Assembly: GCA_947588325.1 (NCBI GenBank)
Contig: CANPYH010000093.1
Location: 1 to 5,353, forward strand
Direction of reading: 5' to 3'
DNA length: 5,353 nt
Origin: an uncultured Clostridia bacterium
GTDB taxonomy: Bacteria; Bacillota; Clostridia; Christensenellales; Pumilibacteraceae
Within the stretch, counting starts at the first letter, position 1, and each line of letters begins with the position of its first letter. The translations under genes and the position numbers were made by a program. Shown in pieces: positions 1-5,235 of the stretch. Below the pieces are notes generated by a model. That model made no database searches and was not told the DNA's origin. It saw only the letters and a list, made by a program, of their open reading frames with translations.

Positions 1-60
1 AAAAAGGTTTCCCCCTTAAAAACACATTTACAAAGAAAAATTAAAAAAGATTTTTAAGTT

Positions 61-131
61 TTTTGGGAGTGGGGGTGCAGGTGGCGAACCGTTTTTTTCA
101 AAAAATGGTTCGCCACCTGCAAAAACTCCCA
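61..131. repeat. Large imperfect palindrome
   Basis: The core is a perfect 14-bp inverted repeat, GCAGGTGGCGAACC at 77-90 against its reverse complement at 107-120. It continues inward through a G/T pair and a T-run (92-97) facing an A-run (100-105), leaving a very small loop. A second outer stem, GGGAGT (65-70) with ACTCCC (125-130), is separated from the core by a short asymmetric internal loop. Neither strand has a T-run directly after the hairpin, so it is not a typical rho-independent terminator. It could be a repetitive extragenic palindrome, a remnant of a small inverted-repeat element, or part of a structured RNA. The palindrome is seen directly; its role is unknown. Confidence 0.8.
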
Positions 132-134
132 CAC

Positions 135-180
135 AAAAAAATCTCTCCGCTCGCGAACATCGCGTTCACGAACGGAGAGA
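135..180 (-). terminator. Rho-independent terminator, leftward
   Basis: Positions 142-158 pair with 164-180 around a five-base loop (ATCGC). Fifteen of 17 positions are Watson-Crick. The other two (150/172 and 154/168) are C/A mismatches on the plus strand but become G-U pairs in a minus-strand transcript. In that direction the stem runs straight into seven T residues (complement of A135-141). On the plus strand the stem is followed by an A-rich stretch. Both signs say that the terminated transcript runs leftward. The most likely source is the mini-ORF and hairpin region at about 190-430. Confidence 0.8.
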
Positions 181-216
181 AAAATAAAAGGGGAAAATGA
201 TGATGGCAAATCAGTG

Positions 217-287
217 CGGGCGGAATGCCCGACTTGTCTTATGTACGCTCTCGGTTGGAGAGCGGGAAATCGGCGTTAATGCCGATT
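217..287. repeat. Cluster of three short stem-loops
   Basis: Three perfect stem-loops follow one another: 217-221/227-231 (5 bp, loop GGAAT), 246-252/258-264 (7 bp, loop GGTTG) and 268-274/281-287 (7 bp, loop of six). All lie between the leftward mini-ORFs (310-413) and the leftward terminator (135-180). If they are transcribed with these, they would form a compact structured 3' region about 150 bases long. No known RNA family was recognised. The stems are seen directly; transcription and function are inference. Confidence 0.55.
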
Positions 288-309
288 GGCTTCGTTGCCT
301 GCTCTTAAA

Positions 310-381
310 TCAGGAAAAGAAATAGTGATTGTGAGCATTGTTTCTGAAAGCAGCAACGACAAACTTAATGAACTTTATCAT
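310..381 (-). CDS. Candidate 23-residue leftward small peptide
   Basis: An ATG at 381 reading left encodes 23 residues beginning MIKFIKFVVAAFRNN and ends with TGA at 310-312. It is preceded by AAGGAGG, a near-perfect Shine-Dalgarno sequence, with eight bases between it and the ATG. This is the strongest ribosome binding site in the non-coding left part and the main reason for the call. The N-terminal half is cationic and hydrophobic (lysine, phenylalanine, valine), too short for a clear membrane span. The start overlaps the TGA of an 11-residue upstream ORF by four bases (ATGA), which suggests translational coupling. It could be a leader peptide, a small membrane-active peptide, or chance. 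No family was recognised. Confidence 0.35.
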   Translation of the reverse strand: MIKFIKFVVAAFRNNAHNHYFFS

Positions 382-413
382 TGTTTATGCCTCCTTGTTG
401 CGGTTGATTTCAT
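378..413 (-). CDS. Candidate 11-codon leader ORF, leftward
   Basis: An ATG at 413 reading left encodes MKSTATRRHKQ. A purine-rich GGGAG lies five bases upstream. Its TGA stop overlaps the ATG of the 23-residue ORF. A TATAAT box lies upstream at 436-441 on the same strand. The peptide is basic and has no recognisable motif. Its coding sequence also contains the Shine-Dalgarno sequence of the next ORF, as in a short leader that couples translation. The function is unknown and the ORF may be incidental. Confidence 0.2.
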   Translation of the reverse strand: MKSTATRRHKQ

Positions 414-435
414 ATCTCTCCCTATCAACACCCGT

Positions 436-441
436 ATTATA
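436..441 (-). promoter_or_regulatory. Possible leftward -10 box (TATAAT)
   Basis: The minus strand reads TATAAT here, an exact -10 consensus about 23 bases upstream of the ATG at 413. No good -35 hexamer is visible at 16-18 bases; the hexamer at 17 is TAGAAT. The surroundings are AT-rich, where such boxes arise by chance. Support comes from position: ribosome binding sites, mini-ORFs and a leftward terminator follow in order. Confidence 0.35.
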
Positions 442-521
442 ATCCTCCCCGCCGAAAAATTCTACGAATAAAATATCAAAAAATAACACAATTATGACAT
501 TCTGTAAATAAATTAAAAATT

Positions 522-672
522 TCAGATTTTTTTAAACATCGGATCAAGCTCCGTTTTCACTGTTTCAACATATTGTTATCACCCAGCCGTTATCATAAAT
601 TCCCAAATCCCACAAAAAACGCGCAAACGCGAGCAATTCAAGATATTTATTCGCCAATAACCTTTTATCCAC
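522..672 (-). pseudogene. Small leftward coding relic with an apparent frameshift
   Basis: Reading left from GTG at 672, a 35-residue frame (to the TGA at 565-567) contains protein-like sequence such as NKYLELLAFARFLWDLGIYD, predicted to be largely helical. AAAGGA lies seven bases upstream of the GTG, a good ribosome binding site. Just before the stop, the neighbouring frame continues plausibly as YVETVKTELDPMFKKI and stops at 522-524. Removing one base near 573-576 would join the two into one product of about 50 residues. The GTG frame also stays open upstream without an ATG, across a nine-T homopolymer (697-705 on the minus strand). One extra T there would connect it to an ATG at 713. The best reading is a decayed gene, a sequencing-type indel, or less likely a programmed shift. 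No family was recognised. An overlapping 31-codon frame from ATG at 674 looks less protein-like. Confidence 0.35.
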
Positions 673-712
673 ATTTTTATCCTTTAATTTAGGAGCAAAA
701 AAAAATTTAGCA

Positions 713-741
713 TTGACTTTTGACGGCGGATATTATAAAAT
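713..741 (+). promoter_or_regulatory. Sigma-70-type promoter of the rightward genes
   Basis: A TTGACT box (713-718, five of six to consensus) is followed by a 17-base spacer and TAAAAT (736-741, five of six). Transcription would begin near 748-749, just upstream of the AAGGAG at 752-757. An overlapping choice, TATAAA at 734-739, has a poorer spacing of 15. No operator repeat or riboswitch is evident. It would drive the flavoprotein gene and, unless the 1564-1676 gap has its own promoter, the whole carrier-protein/ketosynthase operon. Confidence 0.55.
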
Positions 742-751
742 TAAAACAATT

Positions 752-757
752 AAGGAG
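752..757 (+). promoter_or_regulatory. Shine-Dalgarno AAGGAG with ambiguous start
   Basis: This strong AAGGAG is the obvious ribosome binding site before the flavoprotein gene, but no start codon in the right frame has normal spacing. TTG at 760 is two bases away and the in-frame TTG at 781 is 23 away. GTG at 762, four bases away, is out of frame and opens a 12-codon ORF ending at 800, across the likely true start. The site may serve that short leader, or the start region may carry a small error. Confidence 0.45.
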
Positions 758-759
758 AC

Positions 760-1563
760 TTGTGCAGGACGGAATCGGTATTGAAAGTTCTTGTAATTAA
801 CGGCAGTCCCAGAGGGGACAAGAGCAATACGATGAAACTGACGAGGGCGTTTCTCGACGGGTACGGTTCGGTGACCCCCGTTGACTTGGAGATCGTCACC
901 TTAAAGGACAAAAGAATAGAATCTTGTCTCGGCTGCTTTGGCTGCTGGACGACGTCACCCGGAAAGTGTGTTATAAACGACGATGTAAGAAGTATATCGG
1001 TTAAGATGTTTGCTTCCGACCTTGTAATATACAGCTTTCCGCTTTTTTATTATTCTTTGCCCTCTCGGCTCAAAGCGTTTGTGGAGCGCCAGCTCCCGAC
1101 GGTAGCGTCGTTTATGACGGGGCAGAAAAACTACCTCGTAAACGGCGGACACCCGCCCCGCTTCGAAGTCACCTATAAGACCCTGTTAATATCCAATTGC
1201 GGGTTCTATCCCATCGCGAAGAGTTACGACTCCGTTCGCGCCCAATTCAACATGATATGCGGCGACGGCGGGTATGAGGAGATATTCGTCGGCGAGGGCG
1301 AGCTGTTCTGCAAGACGATAACGAAGCGGCGTTGCGACGCGCGTCTTGAGGAGATAAGAGAGGCGGGCGCGGAGTTTGCCAAAACGGGTAAGCTCTCCGT
1401 CGAGACCAAGGCGAAGATAACGTCTAACCTCTATCCCCCCGATATGTACGCAGCAATGGCGGACGAGGGCTGGGGCAACACGATAGAGGACTATCGCCCC
1501 AACGACGAGGAATTTCTCCGCGCCGTCAAAGCCGAGGGCAAGGATATTAAAACGATATATTAA
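760..1563 (+). CDS. Flavodoxin-fold NAD(P)H:FMN oxidoreductase, iron-sulfur-flavoprotein-like
   Basis: The N-terminus LKVLVINGSPRGDKSNT is the FMN-phosphate-binding strand and loop of the NADPH-dependent FMN reductase/flavodoxin-like family. The segment near residues 94-111 (SFPLFYYSLPSRLKAFVER) matches the conserved second flavin-contacting region of this family. Cysteines 56, 59, 62 and 70 (numbered from the TTG at 760) make CX2CX2CX7C, the compact pattern that binds a 4Fe-4S cluster in archaeal and bacterial iron-sulfur flavoproteins. An intracellular electron-transfer role is therefore likely, though the partner is unknown. The last 60 or so residues are not recognised. The start is uncertain. 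TTG at 760 sits only two bases after AAGGAG. The in-frame TTG at 781 gives the family-typical MKVLVINGSPR and has AGGA 11 bases upstream; I favour 781 on homology. A gap of 113 bases separates it from the carrier proteins, so a role in the same pathway is only suggested by position. Confidence 0.88.
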   Translation: MCRTESVLKVLVINGSPRGDKSNTMKLTRAFLDGYGSVTPVDLEIVTLKDKRIESCLGCFGCWTTSPGKCVINDDVRSISVKMFASDLVIYSFPLFYYSLPSRLKAFVERQLPTVASFMTGQKNYLVNGGHPPRFEVTYKTLLISNCGFYPIAKSYDSVRAQFNMICGDGGYEEIFVGEGELFCKTITKRRCDARLEEIREAGAEFAKTGKLSVETKAKITSNLYPPDMYAAMADEGWGNTIEDYRPNDEEFLRAVKAEGKDIKTIY

Positions 1564-1643
1564 GATCGCCTGTAAGGATATTAAGACGGAGCCTTAAAGA
1601 TATCAAGAGGAATAAAGCCTTAAACGATATATAAAGTATATCG
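1540..1643 (+). repeat. Degenerate short direct repeats and AT-rich hairpin before the carrier-protein operon
   Basis: AAGGATATTAAAACG at 1540-1554 recurs at 1574-1588 with one change. AACGATATAT (1551-1560) recurs at 1623-1632. GCCTTAAA occurs at 1591-1598 and 1617-1624, each time followed by GATAT within a base. The first copies are in the end of the flavoprotein gene, the others in the gap behind it. Positions 1625-1631 pair with 1637-1643 (7 bp, loop TAAAG), with no T-run after, so this is not a good terminator. The pattern looks like small tandem duplications of the gene's 3' end. Confidence 0.5.
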
Positions 1644-1676
1644 ACAAAAATACCAAAATCAAGGAGTAAAAGAACA

Positions 1677-1928
1677 ATGGACGCAAAACAGAGAGAGATC
1701 GCAGACAAGATCAAGAAAATTCTCGTAGAGAACCTTCGCCTTCCCGAGGAGGACCTGACGGACGACGCAAAACTTTTCGGAGACGATATCGGGCTGGACA
1801 GCGTTGACTCGTTGGAGATCATCGCAGGTATCGACCAGGAGTTCGGCGTATCGATGATGGGCGTTGACAGAGAGCACTTCCAGACGATCGAGACCCTCAG
1901 CAAGTACGTAATGGACAACCTCGACTGA
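1677..1928 (+). CDS. Acyl carrier protein, first of a tandem pair
   Basis: This is an 83-residue soluble carrier protein of the usual ACP length. The phosphopantetheine attachment site is Ser42 in GLDSVDSLEII, at the start of helix II. The residues before it (KLFGDDIGLDSVDSLE) follow the LFG-x-x-GLDS pattern common in carrier proteins of specialised or polyketide-type systems, rather than the LGADSLDTVEL of housekeeping AcpP. It would carry the growing acyl chain as a thioester for the ketosynthase and reductase downstream and needs a phosphopantetheinyl transferase from elsewhere. AAGGAG at 1661-1666, ten bases before the ATG, fixes the start. The stop overlaps the next ATG by one base (TGATG). 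By hand alignment about 46 of 83 positions are identical to the second carrier, so the two arose by duplication. Confidence 0.95.
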   Translation: MDAKQREIADKIKKILVENLRLPEEDLTDDAKLFGDDIGLDSVDSLEIIAGIDQEFGVSMMGVDREHFQTIETLSKYVMDNLD

Positions 1929-2194
1929 TGGACGAGAAACAAAAGGCGGTTGCCGACGAGATTATCGACTATCTTGCGAAATCCCTTCGGCTGCCGAAAG
2001 AGAACATAACATACGATATTGCGCTGTTCGGCGACGGACTCGGACTTGACAGCGTGGATTCGCTTGAAATAATAGCGGGAATGGACCAACTTTTCGGCGT
2101 TACGCTTATCGGCGTGAACGACGGAGTTTTTGCCAATGTCGGAACGCTCAGTAAATACATAATCGAGCACCCCGACTACAAGGGAAGGAAGTAA
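1928..2194 (+). CDS. Acyl carrier protein, second of a tandem pair
   Basis: This is an 88-residue paralogue of the preceding gene with Ser42 in the same GLDSVDSLEII site. Helix I, the LRLP turn, the attachment region and the TLSKY segment near the C-terminus are shared. Differences cluster in helix I (DYLAKSL against KILVENL) and in the segment after residue 60, which is where docking with partner enzymes could be tuned. It has a short basic tail (YKGRK) that the first carrier lacks. No clear ribosome binding site precedes the ATG, and the TGATG overlap points to translational coupling. Its own stop overlaps the ketosynthase start (TAATG). The two may work in parallel to raise flux, or one may handle loading or a branch; the sequence does not decide. 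Confidence 0.95.
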   Translation: MDEKQKAVADEIIDYLAKSLRLPKENITYDIALFGDGLGLDSVDSLEIIAGMDQLFGVTLIGVNDGVFANVGTLSKYIIEHPDYKGRK

Positions 2195-4488
2195 TGGAAA
2201 GAATAGTAATAACAGGGCTCGGACTGACCTGCGCAATAGGCGGCAGTGCGGACGAGTGTTTCGATAACGCGCTTGCGGGCGTCGTGGGGATCAAGGAAGT
2301 CGTGAGCGTGGAGCACGAGAAGTGCTACGCGCATATCGGCGCGGAATACCCCGAGTTTGTCACGCCGAAGGGCGAGGACAGAGCGAGCGCGCTTGCGATT
2401 AAGGCGGCGGACGAGGCTATCAAGGACGCAAAACTCGACGTCGCGAAGGAAGCGGACAGAGTGGGCGTAATACTCGGCTCCTGCGTCGGCGGCGCCGTGA
2501 CGATAGAGAAGTTCTATCGCGACTATACGGCGGACCCCGCAAAGGCGAGCGGCGAGGACGTGCTTAAAATGCCCATATCCGCAATAGCCAATAACGTTGC
2601 GCACCGCTTCGGAGCGTGCGGAGTTATTGACAACGTGGCAAACGCCTGCGCGGCGGGAACTATGTCGGTGGCAATGGCGGCGGATCTTATACGCTCGGGC
2701 AAGGCGGACGCGGTTATAGCCGGCGGATCCGACCCTATGTCAAGTCTGGCATACTCGGGCTTCCACGCACTCCATGCGCTGGACGACGAACCATGCCGCC
2801 CCTTCAACCGCTCCAAGGGTATAGCGCTCGGCGAAGGCGCGGGAATATTGATAGTGGAAGGATACGAGCACGCAAAGAAGCGCGGCGCGAAGATATATTG
2901 CGAGATACTCGGCAGCGGCGTATCTTGCGACGCTCACCACATAACGGCGCCTTCTCCGACGGGCGAGGGTATGCAATCGGCTATGGAACGCTCTCTCGAG
3001 CATTCGGGTATAGCGGCAAGCGACGTCGACTATATCAACGCTCACGGCACGGGCACTCCGCTTAACGACTCTTCCGAGCTCGGCGCAATGCTCCGCGTAT
3101 TCGGCACGGACGGCAAGGTCAGCGCAAGCTCGACTAAATCGATGGTCGGGCACTGCCTCGGCGCGGCGGGATCGGTGGAAGCGGTATTCTGCGTAAAGGC
3201 AATAGAGCGCGGTATCGTACCTCCCACGGTAGGTTATACCGAAGAGGACGAGGCGGCAATGCGCGAGAAGGCGGGCGAGTTCGACTTCGTTCCCAATAAA
3301 GGCAAGGCGAGAAAGGTCGAGTATGTGCAATCGAACAACTATGCGTTCGGCGGCAACAACGCCAGCATAATATATGCAAAAGAGGACGCGCCTCGTAAGC
3401 TCACGGGCGACGACGGCGAGAGAGTATTTATAACGGGAATAGGAGTGGTAAGCCCCATGGGCAACACCGTTTCGGCGTATGCGGAAAACGTAAACGCGAA
3501 AGCCGCGCCGAGCATTTGCGAAAAATGCGGCGACGCCGTATCGACGGTTGGCGCAGATGACTTTGCGGGCGTAGGGATCAAATTGAACTTCTATCGCAAG
3601 TTGGACAAACTCAGTCAAATGACCTGCGTTTCGGGCAAGCTCGCTCTTGCCGACGCGGGTATAGAAGTAACCGAAGAGAACGCCACAAAGATAGGCATAA
3701 TCGCGGGCACGTCGGACGGACCGCAGACGGATATAGCCAACTTCCAGAAGGGGATAATCGCCAACGGCACGCAATCGGGCAGCGCATTCCTCTTCCCGAA
3801 CACCGTGTATAACGCGGCTCCGGGATATCTTTCCATCTCCGCGGGCGTCAAGGGCTATAACGTGACCTGCTCCAACGGCGCGGCGAGCGGACTTGCCGCG
3901 GTGGGGTACTCGAGCAGAGTGCTCCGCACAACGCAGAACGACGTCATACTTGCCGTCGGCGCGGACGAGGATTCGGACACCGTGCATATGCTTTACGAGA
4001 AACTCGGCGCGTTTGACGCGGGTATGAAGCTGTCCGACGGCGCAATAACCCTCGTGCTCGAAAAGGAAAGCAGCGCAAACAAGCGCGGCGCAAAGAAATA
4101 CGCCGAGGTGCTCGGCAGCGGCAGCGCGCGCTCGGACGTCGAGTTCGGTAAGTTCGGCGACGGCGAAACGCTTAAAAAGGCAATCGGGATCGCGCTCGAA
4201 GAGTCGGGCGTAACGGCGGAGGATATAGGGCTGGTAATGACCTGCTCGAACGGCGTTAAGTCTCTGGCAAAGGCGGAGAGCGAGGCGCTTATCGGATTCG
4301 AAGGGGCGGAAAAAGTCAGCGTCAAGGATATTTGCGGCGAAGGCAGAGCGGCGTCGAGCGCACTCGAGGCGGCTCACGCGGCGCTCATGCTCTCGGGCAA
4401 AGTGGGCAAGACCGCGGCGACTTACGCGCTTGCCATATCCGCGTCGGCAGGCGGCACGTTTAACGCCGTCGTACTCAAAAAAGCATAA
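2194..4488 (+). CDS. Double ketosynthase: active KS fused to a chain-length-factor-like domain
   Basis: This 764-residue protein is two ketosynthase domains in one chain; a single FabF-type enzyme is about 410. Domain 1 (about 1-395) has the complete decarboxylative condensation site: Cys152 in NACAAGT, His284 in NAHGTGT, Lys315 and His320 in KSMVGHCLGAAG, and the NNYAFGGNN loop at 381-388. A linker of about 14 residues follows. Domain 2 (about 410-764, shorter) begins again with RVFITGIGVVSPMGN. It keeps a cysteine at the nucleophile position (Cys559 in VTCSNGAASG) and the lysine (Lys711), but has Cys684 and Glu716 where the two histidines belong. It should not condense by itself and resembles the chain length factor (KS-beta) of KS/CLF pairs, except that those usually lack the cysteine. 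I infer a covalently linked KS-CLF that elongates chains on the adjacent carrier proteins, with domain 2 shaping the cavity. A GGAAGG near 2183-2188 and the TAATG overlap fix the start. Pseudodimer folding is inferred, not visible. Confidence 0.93.
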   Translation: MERIVITGLGLTCAIGGSADECFDNALAGVVGIKEVVSVEHEKCYAHIGAEYPEFVTPKGEDRASALAIKAADEAIKDAKLDVAKEADRVGVILGSCVGGAVTIEKFYRDYTADPAKASGEDVLKMPISAIANNVAHRFGACGVIDNVANACAAGTMSVAMAADLIRSGKADAVIAGGSDPMSSLAYSGFHALHALDDEPCRPFNRSKGIALGEGAGILIVEGYEHAKKRGAKIYCEILGSGVSCDAHHITAPSPTGEGMQSAMERSLEHSGIAASDVDYINAHGTGTPLNDSSELGAMLRVFGTDGKVSASSTKSMVGHCLGAAGSVEAVFCVKAIERGIVPPTVGYTEEDEAAMREKAGEFDFVPNKGKARKVEYVQSNNYAFGGNNASIIYAKEDAPRKLTGDDGERVFITGIGVVSPMGNTVSAYAENVNAKAAPSICEKCGDAVSTVGADDFAGVGIKLNFYRKLDKLSQMTCVSGKLALADAGIEVTEENATKIGIIAGTSDGPQTDIANFQKGIIANGTQSGSAFLFPNTVYNAAPGYLSISAGVKGYNVTCSNGAASGLAAVGYSSRVLRTTQNDVILAVGADEDSDTVHMLYEKLGAFDAGMKLSDGAITLVLEKESSANKRGAKKYAEVLGSGSARSDVEFGKFGDGETLKKAIGIALEESGVTAEDIGLVMTCSNGVKSLAKAESEALIGFEGAEKVSVKDICGEGRAASSALEAAHAALMLSGKVGKTAATYALAISASAGGTFNAVVLKKA

Positions 4489-4500
4489 GGGAGAAGAGGT

Positions 4501-5235
4501 ATGAATAAGGTTGCTCTTGTAACGGGCGCGTCGAGAGGAATAGGCAGGGGCTGTGCCATCAAGCTGGGCAGCCTCGGCTACGACGTCGCCGTCAACTACA
4601 ATTCCAACGAGGAAGAGGCGAATAAGGTTGTCGCCGAGATCAAGAAGTTCGGCGTCAACGCTATCGCTATCAAGGCTAATGTCGGCGACAGAGCGGACGT
4701 AAACGCCATGTTCAGAACGGTAGTTAAGGAGTTGGGTCAGCTCGACGTGCTTGTGAATAACGCGGGCGTGGTCGACGACGCCTTCCTCCTCATGCTCAAC
4801 CCCGATTCGCTGGACAGAAGCCTTAACATAAACGTCAAGGGTTACTTCTATTGCGCACAACAGGCAACGCTGAAGATGTTCAAGGCGAAGAAGGGCGTTA
4901 TTATCAACGTCTCGTCCGTCAGCTCCAAAATGGCGCTTGCCGGTCAGTCGGTTTATGCGGCAACCAAAGGCGCTATTAACTCCATGACGGCAACACTCGC
5001 CGCCGAGCTTGCGCCTTACGGTATTCGAGTAAACGCCATCGCTCCCGGATTTATCGCAACGGATATGGTCGCAAAACTTCCCGAGGACAAGAAAGCCGAA
5101 TATATCAAGCAAATCCCCCTCGGCAGGTTAGGCGCCGTGGAAGAGATAGCCGATTTGGTAGCCTTTCTCGCGTCGGATTCAGCGGCGTATATTACGGGAC
5201 AGGTGGTGGTCATCGACGGCGGCCTTTCCTTGTAG
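4501..5235 (+). CDS. fabG: FabG-type 3-oxoacyl-ACP reductase (short-chain dehydrogenase)
   Basis: This 244-residue protein has the usual FabG length and every classical short-chain dehydrogenase motif. These are the cofactor loop TGASRGIG (8-15), NNAG (86-89), catalytic Asn111 in NVKGYF, Ser139 in NVSSV, Tyr152 and Lys156 in YAATK, and the PG motif after NAIA. The C-terminus VVVIDGGLSL is typical of FabG. It should reduce the beta-ketoacyl group on the carrier protein to the beta-hydroxy form, probably with NADPH: Arg12 sits in the cofactor loop and Asn33 and Asn35 near the end of strand 2, but specificity is not proven. GGGAG (4489-4493), seven bases before the ATG, fixes the start. The gene lies 12 bases after the double ketosynthase, so it is probably that system's own ketoreductase rather than the housekeeping copy. 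The assignment to family is firm; the pathway assignment rests on context. Confidence 0.93.
   Translation: MNKVALVTGASRGIGRGCAIKLGSLGYDVAVNYNSNEEEANKVVAEIKKFGVNAIAIKANVGDRADVNAMFRTVVKELGQLDVLVNNAGVVDDAFLLMLNPDSLDRSLNINVKGYFYCAQQATLKMFKAKKGVIINVSSVSSKMALAGQSVYAATKGAINSMTATLAAELAPYGIRVNAIAPGFIATDMVAKLPEDKKAEYIKQIPLGRLGAVEEIADLVAFLASDSAAYITGQVVVIDGGLSL

Larger units (their letters stand above)
1..759. other. Gene-poor left flank
   Basis: No conventional protein gene is convincing on either strand in this AT-rich stretch. Supportable contents are the palindrome at 61-131, the leftward terminator at 135-180, the stem-loops at 217-287, the leftward mini-ORFs at 310-413, the broken leftward small ORF at 522-672 and the rightward promoter at 713-741. 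Positions 1-60 and 442-521 hold nothing I recognise. Low GC here against high GC in the genes to the right is the usual pattern for intergenic DNA in this kind of genome. Confidence 0.6.

Noticed and set aside
217..287. CRISPR array or attC-like site suggested by the hairpin cluster
   Set aside because: The stems differ in sequence and spacing, and there is no repeated unit with spacers.
286..471. 61-codon plus-strand frame starting with TTG
   Set aside because: No ribosome binding site, start inside a hairpin, AT-rich intergenic composition and no recognisable domain. The opposite strand shows the better translation signals.
665..673. Exact DnaA-box sequence TTATCCACA in AT-rich DNA
   Set aside because: It is a single copy without companion boxes, dnaA/dnaN or a GC-skew argument. 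One 9-base match can occur by chance, so no origin is called.
1625..1643. Hairpin before the carrier-protein operon as a terminator
   Set aside because: The stem is mostly A-T and has no following T-run. It gives no reason to end the flavoprotein transcript here.
1547..2236. 229-codon minus-strand frame opposite the carrier proteins
   Set aside because: It is a shadow of the two ACP genes, whose Ser42 sites and coupled starts are unambiguous.
2740..5112. 790-codon open frame on the minus strand opposite the ketosynthase and reductase
   Set aside because: It is antisense to genes with complete catalytic motifs. Its translation is arginine-, cysteine- and tyrosine-rich with no recognisable domain, as expected of a mirror frame in GC-rich codon usage.
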